A stretch of 21,643 nt of DNA from JBIOJM01 sp044450785 (GTDB lineage Bacteria; Planctomycetota; Planctomycetia; Isosphaerales; Isosphaeraceae), in NCBI GenBank assembly GCA_044450785.1, contig JBIOJM010000153.1, forward strand, positions 1 to 21,643. Direction: 5' to 3'. Below, one piece after another: positions 14,680 to 21,643 of the stretch (position 1 is the stretch's first letter; each line of letters begins with the position of its first letter). Under the pieces are notes generated by a model. The model saw only the letters and a program-made list of their open reading frames with translations. It made no database searches and was not told where the DNA came from. The translations under genes were made by a program, and so were the position numbers.

Positions 14680-17019
14680 GTGGCCAAGGTTGTGATCTGC
14701 CCTTCATGCCAGTCCAAGGGATCCGTTCCGGACGGAGCTCAGGCCGCCCGGATCCGTTGCCCCAATTGTGGACAGACTTTCGACGTCAAGGCGGCGAGCC
14801 AGTCGAGCCCCGGCACGGCCAAGCGGCCTGCCCCAGGTGCTGGCCCGCGGCGGCCGGCCGCGGCCCAGAACGCTGCGTTTGGAGACCTCGAAAGCGTGCA
14901 GCCCCTGGCACCCATTGGTAAGCCGGGCGTGCGCCGGCCTCCAGGCGCCGCCTCGGCGAAACACTCCGGGCCATCGCCCGTGCTCTTCGCGCTGCTCGGA
15001 GTCGGCGGGGTTGCACTGCTCGCGATCGTCGTCCTGGTCGTCGTGTTCACACGGCCCGGCCCAGCACCCGCCGGCGGTGGCGGAGGTCAGGTGCTGGTCG
15101 ATGCTTCGTCGCCAAGCCCGGTTCAGCCGGTCGCCACGACGGCGGTCGCCACGACATCCTTCGTGAACTCCTCGTCATCATCAGGCAACTCGGCCATCGA
15201 CTCCGCGGAGGTTGTCCGCCGGCTGAAGGACGCGACGGTTTACATCAAGAACAAAGTCGCGGGCAAAGCCCTCGCGTCAGGTACGGGCTTCGTGATCGAG
15301 GTGATCGGAGGAGACACCGTGATCGTGGCGACGAATCGGCACGTCGCGGTATTTGATCTTTCCGAAGTGCCCGAACGCTACGCTCCCAAAGGGAGCGTGG
15401 CGGAACTCGAAGTCGTCTTCCGCAGCGGCCAGGGCCCGCAGAACGAGCAAGCCCTTCCCGCCCAGATCATCGCAGCCGACACGACCGATGATTTGAGCAC
15501 GGACCTGGCATTTCTACTTGTCAAAGGTGTGAAGCGGCCTCCAACACCAATCAACCCGCTCGCCAAGGTCGAGCCTACCGAAGGGATGACCTACAAGGCG
15601 GGCGGCTTCCCGTTCGGCGGCGCGCTGGCCAAAGTCTCCGAGGCGTCGAGTAAGGGAAATCCTTCGGTCTCCATTACGGGAGGCTCGATCGCGGCCCTGC
15701 GGCGCGACGATTACGGCCAGATCTTGTTACTCCAGGTTGACGGCTCGCTTCAACCCGGCAACAGCGGCGGCCCGATCGTTGACGAGAAGACCGGCAAGCT
15801 CCTCGGCGTGGCCGTGGCCAAAAATGCCATGGTCGATACGATCGGGTTGATCGTTCCGGCCGACGAAGTCCGCCGGGCCCTGGGAGGGCGAGTCGGTGAC
15901 CTCGACCTGACGGTCCAGGCGATCCAACAAACGAGCGCCGATCTCGATATCAAGGCCCAGATCGTCGATCCCAAGGGAAAGGTCCAGGGTGTCGTGGTTC
16001 ACGCCGCCCCGGCCTCCGCCGGCACCGTCAGCCCCGGTGGCGATGGCAAATGGCCGCCGCTCCCGAACACCACGGGGGTCGAGCTCCAGCGCGACCCCAA
16101 ATTGGCGATGGCCTCCGGACGTATCCAGGTCGCCTTGAGCGGCCAGGGCGCCGCCGCGCGCAAGGTCCTGATCCAGACAGCGCACCGCGATCTCCAGGGC
16201 ACGCTCGTCTACTCCAAGCCCAGGGAGATCGACCTACCCGAAAAGCCCGGCCCGATCATGATATCCAGCAAGATCATGAAGATCTTGAAGGCCCTCGAGC
16301 GCAAAAGCCTCTCCATGCTCGGCAAATTGGTCGACCCGGAGAAGGACTGCAAGCTCACCAAGGATGAAGCCAACATGAAGGTCAAGATCGACATCCCCGG
16401 CGGCAAGGTACGGACGCTTGCTCCGTTTGTCCACACTCGCCTCAACCGGAAAAAGCCCCTGCACAACGCCCCGATGGTCTTGATCGATGTCGAAGGCGAC
16501 TTCGCCGCCATGGTCGAAGTCACGGGAGAGTGGTCTCCAGGCGCGAAATTGCCAAAGGATCGCCAGGGCAACGACATCCCCTTCACGTTCAATGGGGCGG
16601 GACTACTCCTCTACCAGGACAAGGACAACTTTGTCAGATTGGAAAGGACTGCCGGCGTCGACGTTAACGACCTGCATCCGATCCACAAGGTCCTGTTCGA
16701 AGTCGTGAAAGACGGTAAGCAGGTGGAAAACCAAAACTATCCGCCGGTGCCCGAGGGCACCGTCTACCTGATACTGGTCCGGCGCAAGGGTCGCGTGACG
16801 TGTGGGTACAGCCAGAATCTCACGAGTCCGCCGCGTGCGGCCCAGGCACCAGTCGAGCTCGACCTTCCCGCCAAGGTCAAGATCGGCCTGTCCGCCGGCA
16901 ATATTTCCGCCAAACCGTTTGCCGCAACCTTTGAAAACTTCGCCGTGATCAACAACGAGACCCAGCTCGAAGCCATGCTTGGCGACTCCGAGACTCCCCA
17001 GGAGAAGAAGGCTCCCTGA
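14680..17019 (+). CDS. Membrane-anchored trypsin-like serine protease with N-terminal zinc ribbon
   Basis: Protein of 779 residues with a GTG start just after a strong AGGAGGG (14669-14675). Residues 4-36 form an MJ0042-type zinc ribbon with Cys7, Cys10, Cys27 and Cys30 (ICPSCQ, IRCPNCGQ). A flexible Pro/Ala-rich linker leads to one membrane segment (about 100-123, VLFALLGVGGVALLAIVVLV), placing the ribbon in the cytoplasm and the rest outside. The protease domain (about 175-410) shows the trypsin-like triad His221 (VATNRHVA), Asp275 (LSTDLAFLL) and Ser362 (PGNSGGPIVD). A second extracytoplasmic region follows, and residues about 600-779 look like a beta-sandwich of the DUF1349/LamG type (GEWSPGAKL, FNGAGLLLYQDKDNFVRLER). 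No PDZ domain was recognised, so it is not a standard DegP. It lies after the PspA/AAA+ genes on the same strand and may act in the same envelope response. Confidence 0.87.
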   Translation: MAKVVICPSCQSKGSVPDGAQAARIRCPNCGQTFDVKAASQSSPGTAKRPAPGAGPRRPAAAQNAAFGDLESVQPLAPIGKPGVRRPPGAASAKHSGPSPVLFALLGVGGVALLAIVVLVVVFTRPGPAPAGGGGGQVLVDASSPSPVQPVATTAVATTSFVNSSSSSGNSAIDSAEVVRRLKDATVYIKNKVAGKALASGTGFVIEVIGGDTVIVATNRHVAVFDLSEVPERYAPKGSVAELEVVFRSGQGPQNEQALPAQIIAADTTDDLSTDLAFLLVKGVKRPPTPINPLAKVEPTEGMTYKAGGFPFGGALAKVSEASSKGNPSVSITGGSIAALRRDDYGQILLLQVDGSLQPGNSGGPIVDEKTGKLLGVAVAKNAMVDTIGLIVPADEVRRALGGRVGDLDLTVQAIQQTSADLDIKAQIVDPKGKVQGVVVHAAPASAGTVSPGGDGKWPPLPNTTGVELQRDPKLAMASGRIQVALSGQGAAARKVLIQTAHRDLQGTLVYSKPREIDLPEKPGPIMISSKIMKILKALERKSLSMLGKLVDPEKDCKLTKDEANMKVKIDIPGGKVRTLAPFVHTRLNRKKPLHNAPMVLIDVEGDFAAMVEVTGEWSPGAKLPKDRQGNDIPFTFNGAGLLLYQDKDNFVRLERTAGVDVNDLHPIHKVLFEVVKDGKQVENQNYPPVPEGTVYLILVRRKGRVTCGYSQNLTSPPRAAQAPVELDLPAKVKIGLSAGNISAKPFAATFENFAVINNETQLEAMLGDSETPQEKKAP

Positions 17020-17021
17020 CC

Positions 17022-17145
17022 CTTCGCCGGACCTGCGTGATCGTCTCGCACAAAGTCGCCTCGGTCCGCAACGCCGACCTGTTCGTCGTGCTCGAAGCCG
17101 GACGCATCGTCGAACAGGGGACGCGCTCCTCGCTCGAGGTGGCCA
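17022..17145 (+). pseudogene. C-terminal remnant of an ABC transporter ATPase
   Basis: In the frame of 17037 the sequence reads LRRTCVIVSHKVASVRNADL and then a VVLEAGRIVEQGT segment. This is the H-loop (Ser-His) and following strands of an exporter-type ABC ATPase. The Walker A, signature and Walker B parts are all missing: the homology begins within a few bases of the protease stop (17017-17019) and fades at about 17145. The frame stays open to 17264 but is then basic and unlike any ABC protein. It is therefore a gene scar rather than a working gene; a short expressed peptide is not expected. Confidence 0.82.
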
Positions 17146-17295
17146 TTACGCCACCACCTGTCGACAGCAGACGACCGCGCTGGCCACCATCTAGACCGAC
17201 AGGGCCGGTACCAGAGATTCGGGCTCGATTCCGATTCAGGCTGGCGGGAGGTATCATTGAGTGAGTCGAGGTTTTCTTCCCCAGGGGTAATCAAC

Positions 17296-17979
17296 ATGGC
17301 AACCGCAACAGTCTCGCCCCCGGTCCAGTCCCACGATCACGAGTATGTTTTGCTCCATGGCGTGCGCTGGAGCACTTACGAGGCGCTGCTCGAGGACATG
17401 GGCGATCGTCACATCCGGTTGACCTACGACAATGGGAGCCTGGAAATCATGACGCTCTCGCCCTGGCACGAATGGTCCAAGACATTGATCGGGCGCATGA
17501 TCGAGGCGATGACTGAGGAATTGAACATCCCGATCCGCAGTGGCGGCTCGACCACGTTCAAGAAGGAATTGAAAAAAAAGGGGCTCGAGCCCGACGAGTG
17601 CTACTGGGTGGCCAACGAGCCCTCGGTTCGCGGACGGGCCGATCTCGATCTCGAAGTTGACCCGCCGCCGGACATCGCCGTCGAAGTTGAAATCTCTACC
17701 AGCGCGCTCAACCGGCTGGGGATCTATGCCGCGCTGGGCGTCTCGGAGATCTGGCGGAGTGACGGGCACCAGATCATGGTCGCACATCTCCAGGACGACC
17801 GGACATACGCTCCCGTGGACCGGAGCCCGAGTTTCCCATGGCTGCCCCTGGCCGAGCTGGGCCGATTCCTGGACGAGAGCGCGACCATGGGCGAGACCCG
17901 CTGGATTCGCTCGTTCCGCGCCTGGGTTCGCGCCGAGGTGGCGCCTCTGGCTCCCGAGTTTGAAGATCGACAGGAGTGA
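17296..17979 (+). CDS. Uma2/DUF820-family putative PD-(D/E)XK protein
   Basis: Cytoplasmic protein of 227 residues. The ATG at 17296 has AGGGG about 8 bases upstream and is preferred to an in-frame earlier start at 17257. The Uma2 core is clear: RHIRLTYDNGSLEIMTLSPW, HEWSKTLIGRMIEAM, a GSTTFKKELKKKGLEPDECYW segment, GRADLDLEVDPPPDIAVEVE with the likely catalytic acidic residues, and LNRLGIYAALGVSEIWR. The lysine often found after the EVE strand appears to be replaced by arginine in this copy, so nuclease activity is uncertain. The family is greatly expanded in cyanobacteria and planctomycetes and is often called Uma2 endonuclease, though its role is poorly known. It stands between the ABC remnant and the glycoside hydrolase gene. 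Confidence 0.87.
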   Translation: MATATVSPPVQSHDHEYVLLHGVRWSTYEALLEDMGDRHIRLTYDNGSLEIMTLSPWHEWSKTLIGRMIEAMTEELNIPIRSGGSTTFKKELKKKGLEPDECYWVANEPSVRGRADLDLEVDPPPDIAVEVEISTSALNRLGIYAALGVSEIWRSDGHQIMVAHLQDDRTYAPVDRSPSFPWLPLAELGRFLDESATMGETRWIRSFRAWVRAEVAPLAPEFEDRQE

Positions 17980-18012
17980 GCAAAAGCCAGCGCCGACATT
18001 GGAGAAATGGCA

Positions 18013-20037
18013 ATGAATCAATTGTTGGCCGGAATTCTCTTGGCGTCGCTCGCGGGCAGCGCCTGCGCCCAACAAACGGCTGGATTCCGCCCGGCTGACC
18101 AAGGTGGGGCCGCGGACGCTAGGGCGAAGGCGCCGGCTTCTGGCCATGGTGCGATTCGTTTTTCAATGGGAAACCTGAGCGTGCCCTTGCTGTTTAAGTC
18201 CTGGGGTTCTCCCCTTCTGGAAAAACTTCCCGGGGAAGCGACGGCCGCCCACGGCTTGCAGCGAGACTCCACCATCGCGCGGGCTCGGATTCTTCAGGTG
18301 CAGGCGCTCGAAGACTATGTCGGCTGGGGAGTCGTCGAACCACAAGCGGGCCAGTGGGACTGGAGCGCCTACAAGGAAAACGCCAAGGCCGTTAAACAAG
18401 CCGGCTTCAAGTACATCGTTTTTGGCTGGGTCCAAAACCTGCCGCGCTGGGCTCGGAACGAACGCGCGTACCAGCACGCACGTTGCATCGAACATCACGA
18501 GGACACGGAGATGCTCTCCATTTTCGCTCCGCGCACGGTCGAGGCGTATGACCGATTGTATGCGAAGATGCGCGCGGAGCTGGGGGAGTCCATCGATCTG
18601 ATTCGCATTGGCTCGCCCTATGACTACGGCGAGGTCGCTTATCCGGCTGGAGCCGCAGATTGGGCCTTCCCCGCCAAGCACGTCCACGAGGGGTTCTGGG
18701 TTGATGAGCCGGAGGCGAGAGCCCATTTTCGCCACGCGATGAAGATCCGCTACTCTTCGCTCGACCGCCTCAACGCTGCCTGGGCTACCACTTACAAGTC
18801 TTTCGATGCCCTGGATTACCCGCGAGACAACACCGCTGGTCGTTACTGGTTGGATTTCATCAACTGGTATCATGATGCGCTGACCGAACGAATGGGGGTG
18901 CTGGTGGAAACAGTCAAGAAGCACTTCCCTGACACCCCGCTCCTTTTCAGTTTCGGATGGCCGTACGAGAAAGTTGTCAACGGACACGATATTTCGGGGT
19001 TGACGGCCATGGCAGCTTCGAAAGGCGTGGAGATCCGCGCCGGTACGGGGCCGTCCGTTCCTTTCTTGAACGCGAATCATGTGGCGACTGCCGCCCGTCA
19101 CTACAAGCTCCGCGCCCGGTCCAGCGAACCGACCGACGGAAACGCGCCGCGAGAATCGCTGGCCTTGTCGCTCTTCAAGGACCTCACGACCGGCATGACC
19201 TGGCATTTTGATTACCCGGAGAACATGTCACGCGCCCCGGAAATCTTCCGACAAGCCGATGCAATCTGGCGGTCGGGCGCCTATCCCAAGGTGCGGGCCG
19301 CGCTATTCTTCTCCACTTCCTCCCACAGGCTGGCTTCCCCGCTCAAGCCCACGCGCACCAACGGACCAGACCCGCCAGGCGGGTATCGCGGATACCCAGA
19401 CGGCCTCATCGCCTTCGCCGAGCGGCTTCGGGACGCCTTGGACTTCGACGTCGTTGACGAACGACTCATTGCCGATGGTGTGCTGGCATCCTACCGGGCC
19501 TTGATCTGGCCGGTTGGATACGTTGCGGAGGCGGGCACCCTGTCGAGGATTCGTCGATGGGTCGAAGCAGGCGGTACCCTCATTGTAGGAGATTTGGGCC
19601 TGGTCGTGACGGTGGATGGCCATCACGTGTTCAACGACCTTCGTTCCCAAGAGAAGGGCAAGGTCGACTTGGGACGTGGCTCCGTCGTCGACGGCAGGGG
19701 ACGGCTGGAATTCCCAGGTACTCGCTTCAAGCAGGACCTGACCAGCGTCGCCGCGGGCTACCGCGTCGATCACAGCCTGAAACTGGACGGTTGGCTGCGG
19801 GAGGTGGGGAGCGTTCTCAGCGATGAGGATGGAGGACTGGTCCCCGTCCTCGATGATGCCACCGACGGCGTTCTTGTCTCTCAATTCGCAGATGGAGTCG
19901 TTCTGTTCAACAGCGGGACGAAACCGGTATCCAAGTTACTCAAGCCGGGGCGGCCTGATCTCCCGCTGAAAATTGACCTGCCCCCCCTCGCCTTGCGCTG
20001 GGTGGATGGAAAAACCGGTGAGATCCGGCCGCGATGA
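18013..20037 (+). CDS. Secreted GH42-like glycoside hydrolase (putative beta-galactosidase family)
   Basis: Exported protein of 674 residues. Two ATGs lie close together; 18013 is preferred because GGAG (18001-18004) is 8 bases from it but only 2 from 18007. A signal peptide (MNQLLAGILLASLAGSACA) is cut before QQTAG. A TIM-barrel domain follows: GWGVVEPQAGQWDWSAYKEN is a classic barrel-strand signature of GH42/GH5-type enzymes, RIGSPYDYGEVAYP holds a candidate acid/base Glu near 207, and RSSEPTDGN holds a possible nucleophile. From about residue 430 a Rossmann-like domain (RALIWPVGYVAEAGTLSRIR, GGTLIVGDLGL) matches the GH42 trimerisation domain, and a short beta domain closes the protein. The substrate is likely a plant or algal glycan, but this is not shown by sequence. 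Its stop overlaps the start of the Gfo/Idh remnant (ATGA). Confidence 0.75.
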   Translation: MNQLLAGILLASLAGSACAQQTAGFRPADQGGAADARAKAPASGHGAIRFSMGNLSVPLLFKSWGSPLLEKLPGEATAAHGLQRDSTIARARILQVQALEDYVGWGVVEPQAGQWDWSAYKENAKAVKQAGFKYIVFGWVQNLPRWARNERAYQHARCIEHHEDTEMLSIFAPRTVEAYDRLYAKMRAELGESIDLIRIGSPYDYGEVAYPAGAADWAFPAKHVHEGFWVDEPEARAHFRHAMKIRYSSLDRLNAAWATTYKSFDALDYPRDNTAGRYWLDFINWYHDALTERMGVLVETVKKHFPDTPLLFSFGWPYEKVVNGHDISGLTAMAASKGVEIRAGTGPSVPFLNANHVATAARHYKLRARSSEPTDGNAPRESLALSLFKDLTTGMTWHFDYPENMSRAPEIFRQADAIWRSGAYPKVRAALFFSTSSHRLASPLKPTRTNGPDPPGGYRGYPDGLIAFAERLRDALDFDVVDERLIADGVLASYRALIWPVGYVAEAGTLSRIRRWVEAGGTLIVGDLGLVVTVDGHHVFNDLRSQEKGKVDLGRGSVVDGRGRLEFPGTRFKQDLTSVAAGYRVDHSLKLDGWLREVGSVLSDEDGGLVPVLDDATDGVLVSQFADGVVLFNSGTKPVSKLLKPGRPDLPLKIDLPPLALRWVDGKTGEIRPR

Positions 20038-20506
20038 TCTCAGACTTGACCGCCTCTTCCTTTGCCGATGTTTCGAGAGCCAATGATCGCATCCGGATCG
20101 GCGTGATCGGGACGGGCGGCCGGGCGACGCAATTGATGGACCATCTGGTTGCCAAACCTCAGGAGCCGGTCCAGGCAGGAATTCGCCAATGGAAGACCAA
20201 GCCCGTGGCGGGCGCTCAACTGGTGGCTGTGGCGGACGTGTATACGCCCCATCGCAACCGAGCCGCCGCCAAGGCCGGCCCCAAAACGGCGAAGTTCCAC
20301 GACTACCGCAAGCTGCTGGATCAAAGGGAACCTCCCACCACTTACACAACTGGCTGGAATGCATCCGCAACCACAAGGAACCGAACGCGGACATCCACGT
20401 CGGGGTGGCCGCGGCCCGCGCGGCCCATATGGGCAATGAAGCGCTCCGCATCGCGAAAAAAGTGACCTACGATGAAAAGCAGCAGAGATTTGTATTGGCA
20501 CAGTAG
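20034..20506 (+). pseudogene. Gfo/Idh/MocA oxidoreductase, internally deleted and frameshifted
   Basis: The start overlaps the glycoside hydrolase stop (ATGA). The first frame has an intact Rossmann opening, IRIGVIGTGGRATQLMDHLV, then AGAQLVAVADVYTPHRNRAA and FHDYRKLLDQ, to about 20330. In another frame the sequence then jumps to LHNWLECIRNHKEPNADIHV and GVAAARAAHMGNEALRIAKK, which is the normal C-terminal end of planctomycete Gfo/Idh proteins, stopping at 20504-20506. Relatives are about 400 residues or more; only about 150 are left, so some 250 central residues, including the substrate site, are missing. It was probably a sugar dehydrogenase or glycosidase-like partner of the hydrolase upstream. 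Confidence 0.85.
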
Positions 20507-20560
20507 CAGAGGTCCAGCGGAAGTGGAATTCAAGGACATCGAGATCAAGGAATTGAAATC

Positions 20561-21343
20561 GTGGACAACGAGGAGATCCAGCGCCTGGCGATCCGCCAAT
20601 TGGCCGACTACGATGCCAGGACGCCTGGGCTGCGACTCGCTCGCCCTTTGGAATTGACGATCGCGCAGGCTTACGCTCTTCAAAGCGAGGTTGCGTACCT
20701 GCGCGAGCAGCGGGGTGAGAAGGTAATCGGCTACAAGATTGGTTGCACGAGTCAAGCTGTCCAGGAGCAGCTCGGTATCGCCCAGCCGATCTTCGGCAGA
20801 CTCTACGATTCGGAGTGCCATCGGACTGGGGTGCGCCTCTCGGTCGGATGTTACGCGAATTTGGCGGTCGAAGGGGAAATGGCCGTGCGGCTGTCCAGAG
20901 ATCTGCCCAGTTCGCCCCTTTCGGAGAAAGAATACCTGGACGCCGTGGACACGTTGTTCCCCGTGATCGAACTGCACCACTACGTTCTGCGCAATGGCAA
21001 GACCTCTTGCACGGAACTAATTGCCAACAATGGGATGCATGGCGGGTTCGTGCTAGCGGAATACGAAACACGTTGCCGCGGTGAAGTGATCCGTGTCGGG
21101 AACCTGACTGTCCGCATCGACGAAGTGGAGATGGGCGTGGTGACGGAACCCTGGACGATGGGAGGCCCGAGTGCGTCGCTACGTTGGCTGGCCGGTCGCC
21201 TGGCGGAGTTCGGTCTGCGGCTCTTGCGCGGTCAAGTGGTTCTGACAGGTTCACCCTTGAGGTTGTTTCCAGTGGGCCCGTGCACCCGCATCGTCGTCGA
21301 TGCTTGGCCGTTGGGACAAAGTGTGGCCGAGATTGATCCGTAG
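20561..21343 (+). CDS. 2-keto-4-pentenoate hydratase-like protein (FAH superfamily)
   Basis: Cytoplasmic enzyme of 260 residues with a GTG start and an AAGGA about 10 bases upstream. Length and layout match MhpD/TesE-type hydratases and 2-oxo-4-oxalocrotonate decarboxylases, which add water to, or decarboxylate, dienol acids in meta-cleavage pathways. The metal ligands are present: Glu104 and Glu106 in NLAVEGEMAVRL, and Glu137 in PVIELHHY. The substrate-side lysine is in GYKIGCTSQAVQ (Lys59), and the usual PWTMGGPSASLRWLA and GQVVLTGSPLRLFPV segments follow. No ring-cleavage dioxygenase or other catechol gene lies in the window, so the true substrate is open. The stop at 21341-21343 is met at once by a thioesterase remnant. 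Confidence 0.88.
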   Translation: MDNEEIQRLAIRQLADYDARTPGLRLARPLELTIAQAYALQSEVAYLREQRGEKVIGYKIGCTSQAVQEQLGIAQPIFGRLYDSECHRTGVRLSVGCYANLAVEGEMAVRLSRDLPSSPLSEKEYLDAVDTLFPVIELHHYVLRNGKTSCTELIANNGMHGGFVLAEYETRCRGEVIRVGNLTVRIDEVEMGVVTEPWTMGGPSASLRWLAGRLAEFGLRLLRGQVVLTGSPLRLFPVGPCTRIVVDAWPLGQSVAEIDP

Positions 21344-21525
21344 GTCCCAGGAGAGTAAAGACCGTCACCTGCCGAGCCCGTCTTGTTCAGGCCGAGGGGA
21401 CTGCGATTTCCTTTCAATTGGAAGCGCATGACCAGCACGAGCTGATCGGCCGAGGCTTCCACAGGCTCCGCGTCATCAACGTGGACCGATTCGCTCAAAA
21501 GGTTCGCGGCAAGGAGTTCTCGTAA
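21344..21525 (+). pseudogene. C-terminal remnant of a FlK-like hotdog thioesterase
   Basis: Reading in the frame of 21358 gives VKTVTCRARLVQAEGTAISF, QLEAHDQHELIGRGFHRLRV and VDRFAQKVRGKEFS, ending at TAA 21523-21525. This is the second half of a hotdog-fold thioesterase of the fluoroacetyl-CoA thioesterase (FlK) type: the strand pair T-V-x-A-x-L-V...F-x-x-E-A-H-D is followed by the GxGxH-like IGRGFHR. The N-terminal half with the catalytic Thr/Glu region is absent, and no start codon with a ribosome site exists; the homology begins just after the hydratase stop, in another frame. It is therefore a gene fragment. Confidence 0.72.
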
Positions 21526-21643
21526 CCGTTCACTCCGCTTCGGCGCACCGAATTCGCCGTCGCCGAACGGGGGCGTGGTGCGGGGCGGCGGTCCGTGATG
21601 CGCGTCGGTTGATGGGGCCGCGACCGTCGAGGACGAAGCGAGA
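21526..21643. other. Unassigned GC-rich end of window
   Basis: After the thioesterase stop 118 bases remain. They hold a short inverted pair (TTCGGCG / CGCCGAA) but no clear terminator, promoter or coding signal. Confidence 0.5.

Noticed and set aside
14586..14921. Frame beginning at the strong Shine-Dalgarno-like sequence
   Set aside because: It overlaps the protease start out of frame, and its translation is Arg/Pro/Gly-rich without features, so it is kept only as a regulatory oddity.
20040..21368. 442-residue minus-strand open frame over the Gfo/Idh remnant and the hydratase
   Set aside because: Arg/Pro/Ser-rich with no motifs, and it overlaps convincing plus-strand genes.
21232..21643. 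Open minus-strand frame running off the window end (SESVHVDDAEPVEASADQ...)
   Set aside because: It is the reverse shadow of the hydratase end and of the thioesterase remnant. The plus-strand reading has clear hotdog motifs; the minus reading has none.

Overview
The window reads as chromosomal DNA of a high-GC planctomycete, probably Isosphaera-, Singulisphaera- or Gemmata-like. This is an inference from the gene families present: an MJ0042-type zinc ribbon on a membrane-anchored trypsin-like protease, a Uma2/DUF820 protein, a Gfo/Idh remnant, a giant TPM-domain protein, and a long palindromic intergenic repeat. GTG and TTG starts are common. No RNA gene, CRISPR array or intact insertion sequence was seen.

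Left part (1-8218, all on the minus strand). In transcription order it holds hisD and a GNAT acetyltransferase (4-base overlap), about 670 bases dominated by a large imperfect inverted repeat, a broken AAA_21-like ATPase, hisC, hisB, an LPG_synthase_TM/UPF0104 membrane protein, and an M28 aminopeptidase cut by the window start. hisD-hisC-hisB is a common order, so the repeat plus dead ATPase look like material inserted into a histidine operon. The 3' end of hisB is present a second time as a decayed 38-base copy next to a 7-base tandem repeat.

Centre (8383-17019, plus strand). This is the most interesting block: a secreted or membrane TPM-domain protein with a very long coiled coil, a PspA/Vipp1 (ESCRT-III superfamily) protein, a two-domain AAA+ ATPase, a 105-residue helical protein of unknown family, and a zinc-ribbon/membrane/trypsin-like protease with a C-terminal beta domain. 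The first four are tightly packed. The protease follows after about 270 bases that hold a possible hairpin and a perfect 13-base complement of the 16S rRNA 3' end. The set suggests an envelope-stress or membrane-remodelling machine in which the AAA+ protein could act on the PspA polymer, as Vps4 acts on ESCRT-III. A divergent intergenic region with a perfect 14-base palindrome separates it from hisD.

Right part (17020-21643, plus strand). Intact genes alternate with collapsed ones: the H-loop tail of an ABC transporter ATPase directly after the protease stop, a Uma2-family protein, a secreted GH42-like glycoside hydrolase, a Gfo/Idh oxidoreductase with an internal deletion and frameshift, a 2-keto-4-pentenoate hydratase-like protein, and the C-terminal half of a FlK-like hotdog thioesterase directly after the hydratase stop. 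The repeated appearance of 3' gene remnants next to intact stop codons points to deletion-driven erosion, or less likely to assembly error. The last 118 bases hold nothing recognised.
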